Shown here in pieces: positions 48,699 to 58,049 of a DNA stretch of 64,000 bases. The translations under genes and the position numbers were made by a program. Source of the stretch: Streptomyces hygroscopicus (GTDB lineage: Bacteria > Actinomycetota > Actinomycetes > Streptomycetales > Streptomycetaceae); contig CP018627.1 in the NCBI GenBank assembly GCA_002021875.1, positions 5,642,001 through 5,706,000 of the forward strand, given 5' to 3'. The first letter of the stretch is position 1, and each line of letters begins with the position of its first letter. The notes beneath the pieces were generated by a model. That model was not told the DNA's origin. It worked only from the letters and a program-made list of their open reading frames with translations, and searched no databases.

Positions 48699-49391
48699 AT
48701 GACAGTGGACGCACGTGACGAGGTGGAGCGGTTCATCCTGGGAGACCGGTTCGCCTGCCTGGCGGGACGGTCCGCCTGGCGCAAGGGTGGCATCACCCAT
48801 CGTCACTACGACCTGATGGGATCCGAGGATTCGGCCCGGCATATGGCATTCGATCTCGCGGATTTCGTGGACTCGGCCGACTGGAGCCACCGCTCGTTCA
48901 CGAGCTTCATCGCGACCTTCGAGCGGCCTCGCGGGGTGGATGAGCTGCGGTTCGAGGAGTTGCTGTGGGAACAGCTCCAGCTACTCCACGAACAGGACGC
49001 CCGGTCCTATCGCTGGGCCGAGGGCTGTTCGTCCGATCCGCAAGCCGGCGAGTTCGCCTACAGCGTCGCCGGTCACCCCTTCTTCGTCATCGGGCTGCAC
49101 GAGACCCACCGCCGCTGGGGCCGCCGCCCTCCCTTCCCGATGCTGGCCTTCAACTCGCATGAGCAGTTCGACCGCATCAAGGGCGCCGAGATGTGGGACC
49201 GCCTCGTGGAGAAGATCCGCAAGCAGGACATCCAGCTCCAGGGCGACATAAACCCCAACCTGCTCGAGTACGAGCAGCTCTCCGAGGCCCGCCGCTACTC
49301 CGGCCGCCCGAAGCCCGCGGACTGGCAGTGCCCGTTCGCGGCCCGCGAGGGCGAGCGCGAGCCCGCGCTGACGGGTCCATTCCCGGCCTGA
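48699..49391 (+). CDS. YqcI/YcgG (GntA-type) heme-dependent N-hydroxylase homologue
   Basis: About 230 residues. It matches the YqcI/YcgG family: FVDSADWSHRSFTSFIATFE, SYRWAEGCSSDP, the conserved PFFVIGLHETHRRWGRR (His residues probably near heme) and the C-terminal DWQCPF. The characterised member GntA N-hydroxylates a guanidino amino acid in guanitoxin synthesis. The ATG at 48699 follows GGAAGGAAGG. Placed 300 bp behind a one-module NRPS, it may supply or tailor its amino acid, though a terminator and scar lie between. Confidence 0.85.
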   Translation: MTVDARDEVERFILGDRFACLAGRSAWRKGGITHRHYDLMGSEDSARHMAFDLADFVDSADWSHRSFTSFIATFERPRGVDELRFEELLWEQLQLLHEQDARSYRWAEGCSSDPQAGEFAYSVAGHPFFVIGLHETHRRWGRRPPFPMLAFNSHEQFDRIKGAEMWDRLVEKIRKQDIQLQGDINPNLLEYEQLSEARRYSGRPKPADWQCPFAAREGEREPALTGPFPA

Positions 49392-49399
49392 GAGGGCCC

Positions 49400-49430
49400 G
49401 GCCGCGTCCCCGTCCGTGGGGACGCGGGCC
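49400..49430. terminator. Bidirectional terminator between convergent genes
   Basis: Hairpin with GCGTCCCC/GGGGACGC arms extended by GGCC/GGCC, in the 52-bp gap between the GntA-like gene and the deacetylase. Confidence 0.8.
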
Positions 49431-49443
49431 GCGGGAACGACCG

Positions 49444-50244
49444 TCAGCGCACCGGGAAACCGAAGCTGTACCCCTGCTGCTTCAGCCACGGCAGGACCTG
49501 GCGCAGCGCCTCGACCGTCTGGCTGCGGTCGCCGCCCGCGTCGTGGAAGAGCACGGTGGGGCCGCTGGAGATCTCGTTCTTGACGGTGTTGACCATGGCC
49601 GCGACCCCCGGCTGCTTGAAGTCCTCGGAGTCCACGTTCCAGCCCAGCGGCCGCATGCCCTGCGAGGCGGCGATCTGACGACTGTACGGGGTGAACGCAC
49701 CGCCCGGGGCACGGTAGTAGAGCGGCTTGACGCCCCCTGACGCCTTGGTGATCATTCGCTGGGCGCCGAGGATCTCCTTGGACTGGTAGGCCGGTGACTT
49801 GCCGCCCATCGTCGTGTCGTGCGATATGGAGTGGTCGCACAGCCGGTGTCCGTCCGCGACCACATCCTTGACCAGGTCCGGGTGGGCCTGAGCCTGCGGA
49901 CCGACCATGCAGAAGGTGGCCTTGACGCCGTTGGCCTTGAGCACCTGGAGGACCTGCGGGGTCCAGGTCGGATCCGGACCGTCGTCGATCGTGATGTTGA
50001 CGCCCTTGGCGCCCTTGTCGGAGGCGTGGGCCATGTCCATGTTGACCACGGGAGCGGGCAGTTCGGGGTCCGGCTTGGAGGTCTGGCCCACGATCGGCGT
50101 CGGCTTCGACGTCGGTGACGCACCCGGCCCCGCGACGGTTCCGGCCTGAGCGGTCCACACGGCGGCCAGGGCGGTCACTCCCGCCACACCCAACGCCGCC
50201 ACCACCACTCGGCCATTCGCCCCCATGATCCGGTGCCGCGCCAT
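49444..50244 (-). CDS. Polysaccharide deacetylase (NodB domain), exported
   Basis: About 266 residues. An N-terminal membrane/signal helix (VVVAALGVAGVTALAAVWTA) leads to a Pro/Ser linker and a CE4 domain: NITIDDGPDPTW (the TFDDGP motif, Phe to Ile), HSISHDT (HxxxH metal site) and YYRAPGGAFTP. It probably deacetylates GlcNAc in peptidoglycan or chitin-like polymers outside the membrane. The start MARHRIMGAN at 50244 is chosen over 50262. Confidence 0.92.
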   Translation of the reverse strand: MARHRIMGANGRVVVAALGVAGVTALAAVWTAQAGTVAGPGASPTSKPTPIVGQTSKPDPELPAPVVNMDMAHASDKGAKGVNITIDDGPDPTWTPQVLQVLKANGVKATFCMVGPQAQAHPDLVKDVVADGHRLCDHSISHDTTMGGKSPAYQSKEILGAQRMITKASGGVKPLYYRAPGGAFTPYSRQIAASQGMRPLGWNVDSEDFKQPGVAAMVNTVKNEISSGPTVLFHDAGGDRSQTVEALRQVLPWLKQQGYSFGFPVR

Positions 50245-50262
50245 GTCCGCCTCGCTCCCCAT

Positions 50263-50576
50263 GTCTCCTGTGTCGCTTTCGCAAACATGAGGATGGAGTT
50301 GGGGCGGGGAGGGATCCCTCTGTTACACGTCTCGGACAATCCCGCGCCGCGGACGGCGAGGCGCGGGCGGCGGGCCCTCCCGCGGCCTCTTCCGCAGGCG
50401 CCCCAAGCGGCCTCGCTGAAGTCCGGTGCAGTTCGGGTGCACCCCGAAGGGGCGCGGGGCTGTGCCGATGTGCGGCTCCGCCGCGGCTGTGCCGATATGC
50501 GGCTCCGCCGCGTGGGACCGGCCACGACGCAGCCGCAGATGAACGACCGCACCTCGCGGCACTTCCCGCGGAGCGC
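50263..50576. other. Intergenic region with dispersed repeat
   Basis: 314 bp. It includes the deacetylase promoter and, from about 50440, the Streptomyces dispersed element (ccccgaaggggcgcggggc) followed by its tandem copies. No gene is seen. Confidence 0.5.
50458..50511 (+). repeat. Dispersed Streptomyces repeat, 27-bp unit duplicated
   Basis: Two 27-bp units (ggctgtgccgat, R, tgcggctccgccgc) differ by one base. With the preceding ccccgaaggggcgcgg hairpin they form the well-known intergenic element also seen at 33984-34013. It lies just past the 3' end of the molybdenum-subunit gene. Confidence 0.75.
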
Positions 50577-52898
50577 TCAGCCCCGGTTGACGACCGCCGC
50601 CTGGGGGCGGATCGGGAGGCGGTTGACCGGACGGCCGGTGGCCGCGCGGACCGCCGCCGCCACCGCCGCCGGGGAGGTGACCACCGGCACCGCGCTGACC
50701 GGCTTGGCGCCGAAGGGGGCCACCACGTCCCGCTCCTCGACCAGCTTGACGATGCGGATGTCGGGGACGTCCAGGGCGGTCGGCAGGGCGTAGCCGGTCA
50801 GGTCCGGGTGCCGGACCACACCGCGCGAGGTGCGCAGGTTCTCGGTGAGGGCCGCGCCGATGCCCTGGGCGACGCCCGCCTCGATACGGGCCCTGAGCTG
50901 ACGCGGGTTGAGGATCCGGCCCACGTCCTGGGCCACCGTCATGTCGACGACCCGTACCGCGCCGATCTCGATGTCGACGTCCACCACGGCGCGCACCGCG
51001 CAGTAGGCGAGCCCGACGAAGGCGTCACCCTGCCCGGTCTCGTCCAGTGGCTCGGTGGGATGCGGACGGCACTGCGCGGTGGCCCACAGCTCCTTGCCCT
51101 CCAGGGCCTCCTCGACGGTGGTGCTGAGCACTCCGTCATACGAGGTGATCTTGCCGTCGGCGATGCTGAGCAGCTCGGTCGACATGCCGAACGTATGCGC
51201 GAGGGGCTGGAGGAGCTGGGTGCGGACCATCTTCGCGGCCCGCTCGACCGCACCGCCGGAGACCCAGGTGTGACGGCCGCGCGAGGCGGGGCCGGCCGGG
51301 GGCTGGTCGGTGTCGATGGGCGCGATATGGACCTCCTCGATGCCGAGGACGTCCTGGACGATCTGGCGGGCCAGCGTGGCGAAGCCCTGGCCGGTGTCCA
51401 CGGCCGCGCAGATCACGGTGGCCACCGGGCCGGTGACCTTGACGGTGGCGGTGGAGACCTCGTCGGCCCCCTCGGCGCCGAGCATATGGACCATGCCCAG
51501 GGCGTAGCCGACCCCGCGCCGCACCGCGGCCGGGTCGCCCGCGCCCTCCAGACCGCCCGGCAGCAGCCACTCCTCCTCGGGGTCGTCCTTGGGGAGGGCG
51601 GGCAGCGGTGCGTCCCTTACGGCCTGCAGCAGTTCGGCGACCGGGGCCGGGCAGGTGACGGTCTGTCCGGTGGGCAGCAGATCGCCGGTGGCCATCACGT
51701 TGCGCATCCGGATCTCGAGGGGGTCGATGCCCAGCTTGGCCGCCAGCTTGTCCATCTGGCCCTCGTACGCCGCGCACACCTGCATCGCGCCCTCGCCGCG
51801 CACATGGCCGGAGGGCGGGTTGTTGGTGCGCACGGCCCAGCCCTCGATGAAGGCGTGCGGGACGACGTAAGGGCCGCAGGCGAAGGAGACGGCGGCGGCC
51901 AGGGTGTCGCCCGAGGAGTCGGCGTAGGCCCCCGCGTCCAGCAGGATCTGCGCCTCGACCTTGACCAGCTTGCCCTGGGAGTCCGCGTGGTGGCGGTAGC
52001 GCAGCAGGGTGGGGTGGCGGTGGGCGTGGCCGAGGAAGGACTCCTCACGGGTGGCGGCCAGCTTCACCGGATGTCCGGTGCGCAGCGCCAGCAGCCCGAG
52101 CGGTAGCTGCATCCCCGGGTCCTCGCGCTCGCCCATGGCGCCGGGGACGCCGGTGACGACGACCTTCACCCGCTCCGGCTCCAGCCCGAAGCAGGCGGCG
52201 GCCAGGTCGCGGTCGGCGTGCGGATCGGTGGAGGCGGTGTAGATCTCCACCCCGCCGTCGGGGCGCGGCACGGCCAGGCCCGCCTCGGCGCCGATGGGCG
52301 CCGGGTCCTGACGGCCGATGCGGTACAGCCCCTCGGCGATGACCTCGCCGACCACGTCCGGGTCACCGAAGGCCAGCGGGATATGGCGGACCAGATTGCC
52401 GTCGGGGTGCAGCGGCTCGGCGGAGAACGCCTGCTCGGGGTCGGTGACCGGCTCCAGCACCTCGTACTCGACGGCGATGGCGGCGGCGGCCAGCCGGGCC
52501 GTGTCGGGGTGGTCGGCGGCGACCGCGGCGATGGGCTCGCCGTGGTGGCGGACCAGATCCTTGGCGAAGACCGGACGGTCGGCGACCCGGCGGCCGTGGG
52601 AGGCGTCGCCGGGCACGTCGGCGTGGGTCACCACGGCCCGTACGCCGGGCATCTCGTCGGCCTGCGTGGTGTCGATGGAGACGATGCGGGCGTGCGGGTG
52701 CGGGGCGCGCAGCACCGCGGCCCACAGCAGCCCCTCGGCCCACAGGTCGGCCGCGTACGGGAAGGTGCCCGAGGTCTTGGCCGCCGAGTCGGCGGGCGGC
52801 AGGGACACGCCGAGGCCCATGGTGGACGGGGGCTGGATGGGCGTTCCGGCGGCGGGGGTGGCGGTGACGGCGCCCCCGCCGTCCGCGATTCCGGTCAT
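50577..52898 (-). CDS. Xanthine-dehydrogenase-like molybdenum subunit
   Basis: A 773-residue molybdopterin-binding subunit (Ald_Xan_dh_C and MoCoBD domains): LWAAVLRAPHPHARI at the start, VYEVLEPVTDPEQAF-like EYEVLEPVTDPEQAF, GHVRGEGAMQ near the middle. The C-terminal loop that normally reads GxGEP, with the base-catalyst Glu, is KPVSAVPVVTSPAAV here, so the Glu position appears to be Ala (50691-50693). The ATG overlaps the iron-sulfur gene stop by four bases. The substrate is a purine or other N-heterocycle by family only. Confidence 0.9.
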   Translation of the reverse strand: MTGIADGGGAVTATPAAGTPIQPPSTMGLGVSLPPADSAAKTSGTFPYAADLWAEGLLWAAVLRAPHPHARIVSIDTTQADEMPGVRAVVTHADVPGDASHGRRVADRPVFAKDLVRHHGEPIAAVAADHPDTARLAAAAIAVEYEVLEPVTDPEQAFSAEPLHPDGNLVRHIPLAFGDPDVVGEVIAEGLYRIGRQDPAPIGAEAGLAVPRPDGGVEIYTASTDPHADRDLAAACFGLEPERVKVVVTGVPGAMGEREDPGMQLPLGLLALRTGHPVKLAATREESFLGHAHRHPTLLRYRHHADSQGKLVKVEAQILLDAGAYADSSGDTLAAAVSFACGPYVVPHAFIEGWAVRTNNPPSGHVRGEGAMQVCAAYEGQMDKLAAKLGIDPLEIRMRNVMATGDLLPTGQTVTCPAPVAELLQAVRDAPLPALPKDDPEEEWLLPGGLEGAGDPAAVRRGVGYALGMVHMLGAEGADEVSTATVKVTGPVATVICAAVDTGQGFATLARQIVQDVLGIEEVHIAPIDTDQPPAGPASRGRHTWVSGGAVERAAKMVRTQLLQPLAHTFGMSTELLSIADGKITSYDGVLSTTVEEALEGKELWATAQCRPHPTEPLDETGQGDAFVGLAYCAVRAVVDVDIEIGAVRVVDMTVAQDVGRILNPRQLRARIEAGVAQGIGAALTENLRTSRGVVRHPDLTGYALPTALDVPDIRIVKLVEERDVVAPFGAKPVSAVPVVTSPAAVAAAVRAATGRPVNRLPIRPQAAVVNRG

Positions 52899-55087
52899 GC
52901 CGATGCCCTTCCGCTACCGCTTCCGTTGACGCTCCCGTTGCCGGTGATGCCGTGCGGTCCCGTCTGGTGCGGGATACGGGCCGGGTCCTGGTGAGAGTCG
53001 GGTCCGCCGTCCGGCTCGGCCTGCGCCGCCTCGTCGGCGGCCTCGCGGCCCGCTACGACCTCGCGGACGGCGTCGAGGATGCCGCGGTAGCCGGAGCAGC
53101 GGCAGAGGTTGCCGGAGATCGCCTGGCGGGTCTCCTGGTCGGTGGGGGCGTGGTTGCCCTCGAGGAGGTCGTGCATGGTCATCGCGAGCCCGGGCACGCA
53201 GAAGCCGCACTGCACGGCCCCGCACTCGGCGAGCGCCCGCTGGACGTCGGAGGGCTGTCCGCCGGTGGCGAGGCCCTCGACGGTGCGGACCTCGCTGCCC
53301 GCGGCGGTGGCGGCGGGCACCAGGCAGGAGGCCACGAGCCGCCCGTCGACCTGGACCGAGCAGGCCCCGCACTCGCCCTGCGAGCAGCCGTCCTTGGCCC
53401 CGGCGAGGCCGAGGCGCTCGCGCAGGACGTAGAGCAGCGACTCGCCGATCCAGACGTCGGTGACGGGGCGGTCGGCGCCGTTGACGCGCAGCACGTAGGA
53501 GGCGAGCGGATGCTCGCTGTGGCTCGGCTGCTCATCGGCGGCCGGGGCGGCCTCGGCGGACGCGGGGTCCGTAAGGGGCTCGGCGGGGGCGTCGGCGGCC
53601 TCGGGAGCGTCCGTCGGGGTCCCGGCCGGGGCGGGGGCCGCGGCGGCCTCAGTGGCCGCGAACTCGGCCTCGGCAGCGGCCGGTTCCGGCTCGGCCGCGG
53701 GCTCGGGCTCGGGCTCGGCGTCGTCCGGCAGCGCTTCGGCGGGGGCCTCGGCGGCGCTCGGCGCGGCGTCGGGCGCGTCGGTGCGGCCCGCGTCGTCCTC
53801 GGGGCCGGGGTGCGGGGCGTGCCCATGGGCGTCGCCCGCGAACCGGTCGTCCGCGAACCGGTCGTCCGCGAACCGGTCGTCCGCGAACGCGCCGGGCCAG
53901 CTCGTCTCCTGGGGCAGCCCGGGCGCCGGGCTGCCGTGCGGCGGGCTGCCGTGCGGCGGGGTCTCCAGCCCGGCGTGCTGGCCGTCGACCGGGAACTCGC
54001 CGGAGTCCCCGGCGGCCGGGCCGCCGGGCCGCCGCCCGGGGCCGTCGGCGGGCGTCCGCTCATCGGGCGCCGGGTTGCCATGGGGCGGGGTGCCACGGGG
54101 CGGGGTGTGCAGCCCCTGGTGCCCCTCGGCCGCGAACTCGCCCGAGTCCCCGGCGGAGGGCCCCGGCCACGCCGGATCCTGTCGGTCGGGCATGCGCAGC
54201 CGACGGCGGGCGGGCGGCTGTGTGGGCGTGGCGGGCGGGGCGGACGCGGCCGGGCCCGGGTGGCCCTCGACCGCGTACTCCCCGGAGTCCTCCGCGCCCT
54301 CCTCGGCGGCCGGAACCGACCACTGGCCGCTGTGCCCCTGCTGCTGCCCGGGCGCGGGCTGGTGGGGCTGGTGGGGCTGCTGCCGGGGCGCCGACCCGGC
54401 GAAGGGCATCCGCAACTGGGCCGTCGTCTGCGGGTCCTGAGGGCCGTCCGCGTGGCCGCCGTACGGAGGCACGGCCGGGCCGGGGTGGTCGTCGACCCGG
54501 TACTCACCGGTCTCGTCCACACCCTCGTCACCCGCGACCGGGATGGTCCACTGGCTGGTCTGCACGGGCCCGCCCGCGCCGTTGTCGGACGAGGCGGGCA
54601 CCGGCCAGTCGTCCACCGGCCAGTCGTCCACCGGCCAGTCGTCCACCGGCTCCTCGGCCGCCGGAGCCGGCCAATGGCCGGTGTGCGGCGGGTGGTGGCC
54701 CTGCTGGTCCTCGGTGGGCACCGGCCACTGGACGGAGCCGTGCGGATCGTGGTGGCCGCCGTACAGGTAGCCGCCGTCGGTCTCCGCGGTGGTCCAGTGC
54801 CCGGTCATGCCCTGGTCGTGGGCCGCGCCCTGGCCATGGGCGGACGGCTGCCACTGGCCGCCATGGGACGGGTCACCGTGCCCCACGTCCATCGGCGGGG
54901 GCGCGTAGCCGGTGCCGGGCGCCGCGAGCGGGTCCCAACGGCCGGACGGATCGGTCGGGTCCGGGTGGGCGTAGTCGGGCGGCAGCTGTACGAAGGCCGT
55001 CGACTCGGCGTCGTACTCCGGGCCGTGCGGCATCGGCTGCCATCCGCTCCCCGGATCCTGCCGGTGCGGCTGCTGTTCATCACTCAC
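52895..55087 (-). CDS. 2Fe-2S subunit with about 525-residue disordered extension
   Basis: 730 residues from a GTG. Only the last 200 are the two-cluster iron-sulfur unit: CSQGECGACSVQVDG, then CGFCVPGLAMTMHDLLEG and NLCRCSGYRGILDAV. The N-terminal 525 residues are low-complexity Pro/Gly/Asp/His with repeats such as DDWPV (three), FADDR (three), GDSGEF and PHGSPP. Normal subunits have about 160-200 residues. It lies between and overlaps the FAD and Mo subunit genes (GTGA, ATGA), so the three are co-translated. Confidence 0.9.
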   Translation of the reverse strand: MSDEQQPHRQDPGSGWQPMPHGPEYDAESTAFVQLPPDYAHPDPTDPSGRWDPLAAPGTGYAPPPMDVGHGDPSHGGQWQPSAHGQGAAHDQGMTGHWTTAETDGGYLYGGHHDPHGSVQWPVPTEDQQGHHPPHTGHWPAPAAEEPVDDWPVDDWPVDDWPVPASSDNGAGGPVQTSQWTIPVAGDEGVDETGEYRVDDHPGPAVPPYGGHADGPQDPQTTAQLRMPFAGSAPRQQPHQPHQPAPGQQQGHSGQWSVPAAEEGAEDSGEYAVEGHPGPAASAPPATPTQPPARRRLRMPDRQDPAWPGPSAGDSGEFAAEGHQGLHTPPRGTPPHGNPAPDERTPADGPGRRPGGPAAGDSGEFPVDGQHAGLETPPHGSPPHGSPAPGLPQETSWPGAFADDRFADDRFADDRFAGDAHGHAPHPGPEDDAGRTDAPDAAPSAAEAPAEALPDDAEPEPEPAAEPEPAAAEAEFAATEAAAAPAPAGTPTDAPEAADAPAEPLTDPASAEAAPAADEQPSHSEHPLASYVLRVNGADRPVTDVWIGESLLYVLRERLGLAGAKDGCSQGECGACSVQVDGRLVASCLVPAATAAGSEVRTVEGLATGGQPSDVQRALAECGAVQCGFCVPGLAMTMHDLLEGNHAPTDQETRQAISGNLCRCSGYRGILDAVREVVAGREAADEAAQAEPDGGPDSHQDPARIPHQTGPHGITGNGSVNGSGSGRASA

Positions 55088-55983
55088 GCGAGTGCCCTCC
55101 CCAGAGCTCGGCGGGCCAGGGCCGCCACGGTACGCCTCAGGTGGATCGCGGCAGGTGGCAGGGGGACCGGCTCGCTTCCGTCCTGCGCGGGCAGCGGATC
55201 GGGGATGCACGCGGCGGCGACGTACTCGCCGAAAGCGGTGGTGACCTGCGGATCGAGATGGCCGCGGTCGCCGTCCCAGTCGATGAGCGAGGCGACCCAG
55301 CGCTCGGCGTCCAGGGGGCGCAGCGGCATCGGCGCGACCGCCCCGACCGCACAGCGCACCCCGCGCCGCGCGGGGTCGAGGACGAGGGCGACGGAGGCGG
55401 TGGCCCGGCCGGGCCCGGTGCGCCCGGTGGCCTTGATGAAGGTCTGTGGGGCGTGCAGCAGCGGAACCCGGACGAATCCGACGAGTTCACCGGGGTTCAG
55501 CAGATCGACCCCGGCGAGCAGATGGCTGACCGGGATCTCGCGGCGGGACCCCTCGGGCCCGGCGATGATGACCGTGGCCTCCAGTGCGGCGAGCACCGGC
55601 AGCGCGTCGCCGGTGGGGGCGGCGGTGACGATGTTGCCGCCGAGGGTGCCCGCGTTGCGGATCTGCGGTGGTCCGGCGGCCCGCGCGGCCGCGGCCAGCG
55701 CCGGGATCAGCGCGGCGAAGTCGGGGCGGCCCATCCGGGCGTGGGTGAGTCCGGCGCCGAGGAGGGCGTGCCCGTCCAGATAGCGCCAGCCTCGGATTTC
55801 GCTGATCCGGCCGAGGCCGACGAGCGCGGCGGGCCGCAGCAGGCCGGAGTTGACCGCGGCCATCAGATCGGTACCGCCCGCCACGGGTACGGCGGCGGGC
55901 ATGGCGGCCAGTGCCGCCACGGCCTCGTCGAGCGTGCCCGGCAACGTCACCGTGTGCGCCGCCTGCGGTGCGTGCGTGGTCAA
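55084..55983 (-). CDS. Xanthine-dehydrogenase-like FAD subunit
   Basis: About 299 residues from a TTG at 55983 (LTTHAPQAAHTVTLPGTLDE), preceded by a GGGAAGGGG ribosome site. The FAD-binding domain 5 signatures are PVAGGTDLMAAVNSGLLRP and RNAGTLGGNIVTAAPTGD; the CO-dehydrogenase C-terminal domain follows. It is the first gene of the operon FAD-FeS-Mo. The longer open frame to 56169 lacks family similarity. Confidence 0.9.
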   Translation of the reverse strand: MTTHAPQAAHTVTLPGTLDEAVAALAAMPAAVPVAGGTDLMAAVNSGLLRPAALVGLGRISEIRGWRYLDGHALLGAGLTHARMGRPDFAALIPALAAAARAAGPPQIRNAGTLGGNIVTAAPTGDALPVLAALEATVIIAGPEGSRREIPVSHLLAGVDLLNPGELVGFVRVPLLHAPQTFIKATGRTGPGRATASVALVLDPARRGVRCAVGAVAPMPLRPLDAERWVASLIDWDGDRGHLDPQVTTAFGEYVAAACIPDPLPAQDGSEPVPLPPAAIHLRRTVAALARRALGRALA

Positions 55984-56307
55984 CCCAGCTGCCCCTTCCC
56001 CGGTGTCCCGGCTGTTGCGCCGTACGGTACGTGCTGACAGCCCGGACGTGGCAACTCTGGCACATCTTGCGAGCCCGCCGTCGTGGGGGTCCGTGATCCG
56101 TGGATCCGTCCCTGACCTGGGGGATGGTACGGGTTTGGGGCGAGGTCTCCGGCGGGAGTGGATTGCCACGTTTCAGGGACCCTTGTGCGATTTGGTCTTG
56201 CGCCGGAGGGACTACGCTCCCAGGGGCGGCGGAGCGTCGGCGCGCACCTTTCCAGGGCCCGGTTACCCGGCCGCGACCGGGGGTGCCCCCGGCCGCGGCG
56301 GGGCGGC
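55984..56307. other. Intergenic region between XDH operon and GH20 gene
   Basis: 324 bp. It holds the XDH operon promoter area (AT-richer near 56020-56075 and 56150-56200) and the GH20 terminator. No gene is seen. Confidence 0.5.
56271..56298 (-). terminator. Terminator after the GH20 gene
   Basis: Hairpin CCGGGGG/CCCCCGG with a 2-nt loop, extended outward by CCGCGA/CCGCGG pairs, just past the hexosaminidase stop. Confidence 0.7.
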
Positions 56308-57963
56308 TCACACGATCGGGGGCGCTCCCTCGCGCGGACGTCCGAGCAGGCCGGGGCGCCGCTGCCAGGGAAGCGGCCCGGCGGGCGGGCGGTAGCTCAC
56401 GCCGAGCGCGTCCAAACGCGCGTAATGTGCCTCCATGCGCCCCTGGAACGCACCGAAGTCCCGTTCGGACGACGGCGGCAGCGCCGACCAGACGACCTCG
56501 GCGAAGGCGGCGAGCCGGGGGAAGGTCTGGTAGTCGACCCGTCGGCGGTCCTCCATCACCTCGGTCCAGACATTGGCCTGGGCGCCCAGCACCCGGTCCG
56601 CGTCGGCTCCGGTGAGCTGTGGTGGAACCGGTTCGAAGCGATAGACATCCTCCAGGGTGCGGACGTAGCCGATCGGGACCGGCTCGTCCTCGCCCGGAGC
56701 CTGCCGGTGGTCGAAGTACACCTGCTGCTCGGGGCACATGACGACGTCATGGCCGGCCCGCGCGGCGGCGATCCCGCCCGCGTAGCCCTGCCAGGAGGAG
56801 ACCGCGGCGCCCTCGGGCAGCGGGGCGTCGGGCGCGCCGCCCTCGAGGATCTCGTCCCAGCCGATCAGCCGGCGCCCGCGCTCGGCGAGCCAGTGGCCGA
56901 AGTGGCGGATGAGCCAGCTCTGCAGCTCGCCCTCGTCGGCGAGGCCCTGCGCGCGGATGCGCTCCTGGGCGGCCGGGGACGCCTTCCACTGGTCCTTGGG
57001 GCACTCGTCGCCGCCGATGTGGACGAAGGTGCCGGGGAACAGCTCCAGGACCTCTTCCAGCACGTGCTCGAAGAAGCGGAGCGTGTTGTCGGTGGGGGCG
57101 AGTACGTTCGGGTTGACGCCCCAGGTGGTCCAGACTCCGAGGGAGGCGGTGTCGATGACATCGGTGTTGCCCAGCTCCGGGTACGCGGCGATGGCGGCCT
57201 GCGAATGCCCGGGAATGTCGATCTCCGGCACGACGGTGATATGCCGCTCGGCGGCGTAGGCGACGATCTCGCGGATGTCGTCCTGGGTGTAGTAACCGCC
57301 GTGCGGCCGCTCGTCCCACAGCGGGGACGCCCGGTGGCCGAGCTTGGTGCGCTCACGCCAGGCGCCGGTCTCGGTCAGCTTCGGATAGCGGCGGATCTCG
57401 ACGCGCCAGCCCTGGTCGTCGGTGAGATGGAAGTGGAAGACATTGAGCTTGTGGGCGGCGAGCAGGTCGAGATACGCGAAGACGCCGTCCTTGGGCATGA
57501 AGTGGCGGGCCACATCCAGCATCAGCCCGCGCCAGGCGAACCGGGGCGCGTCCTCGACCGTCCGCTCCGCCAGCTCCCAGCCGCTCTCCGCGTCCCTGAG
57601 CGGGGCGCGCCGGAAGGCGTCGGGGCCCAGTAGCTGACGGAGCGTCTGGGTGCCCCAGTGGACGCCCGCGGCCGTGCCGCCCGCGATCTCCACCCGGCCG
57701 TCGGCGACGGTGAGCCGGTAGCCCTCGGGCTCCAGCGCGGCGTCGATCCGCAGCGAGACGGTGTCGGGGCCGCCGGGTTCGCCGTCCGGCAGGGACAGGC
57801 CGAGCGCCTGGCCGAGGGTGGTGCGCAGCAGGCGCGCCACGCCCTCGGTGCCGGGGCCGGCGGCCAGGGCGGTGTGCCGCGGGTGGATCCGCGCGCCCGC
57901 GCGGCCCGTACGGCTCTGGTCATGGCGGGGCGCGGGGATCAGCCCCGCGGCGTCGTGTGTCAT
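56308..57963 (-). CDS. Beta-N-acetylhexosaminidase (GH20)
   Basis: About 551 residues. The N-terminal GH20b-like domain is followed by the barrel: FAWRGLMLDVARHFMPKDGV, FHLTDDQGWRVEIRRYPKL, EIDIPGHSQAA and the catalytic Asp-Glu pair in HIGGDECPK near residue 318. It releases GlcNAc from chitin oligomers. No signal peptide is seen, so it is probably cytosolic and acts on imported chitobiose. The start MTHDAAG (57963) has a GGGAG site; 57975 is also possible. It is the last gene of the ABC operon. Confidence 0.93.
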   Translation of the reverse strand: MTHDAAGLIPAPRHDQSRTGRAGARIHPRHTALAAGPGTEGVARLLRTTLGQALGLSLPDGEPGGPDTVSLRIDAALEPEGYRLTVADGRVEIAGGTAAGVHWGTQTLRQLLGPDAFRRAPLRDAESGWELAERTVEDAPRFAWRGLMLDVARHFMPKDGVFAYLDLLAAHKLNVFHFHLTDDQGWRVEIRRYPKLTETGAWRERTKLGHRASPLWDERPHGGYYTQDDIREIVAYAAERHITVVPEIDIPGHSQAAIAAYPELGNTDVIDTASLGVWTTWGVNPNVLAPTDNTLRFFEHVLEEVLELFPGTFVHIGGDECPKDQWKASPAAQERIRAQGLADEGELQSWLIRHFGHWLAERGRRLIGWDEILEGGAPDAPLPEGAAVSSWQGYAGGIAAARAGHDVVMCPEQQVYFDHRQAPGEDEPVPIGYVRTLEDVYRFEPVPPQLTGADADRVLGAQANVWTEVMEDRRRVDYQTFPRLAAFAEVVWSALPPSSERDFGAFQGRMEAHYARLDALGVSYRPPAGPLPWQRRPGLLGRPREGAPPIV

Positions 57964-58049
57964 CTGCTCCCTCATCGGCCCTTGGCGGCGCTTGCTGGCG
58001 CTTGCCGGCGCGTTGACAGCCCTTGTCGGTCCGTTCGTCGGTCTCTTCG

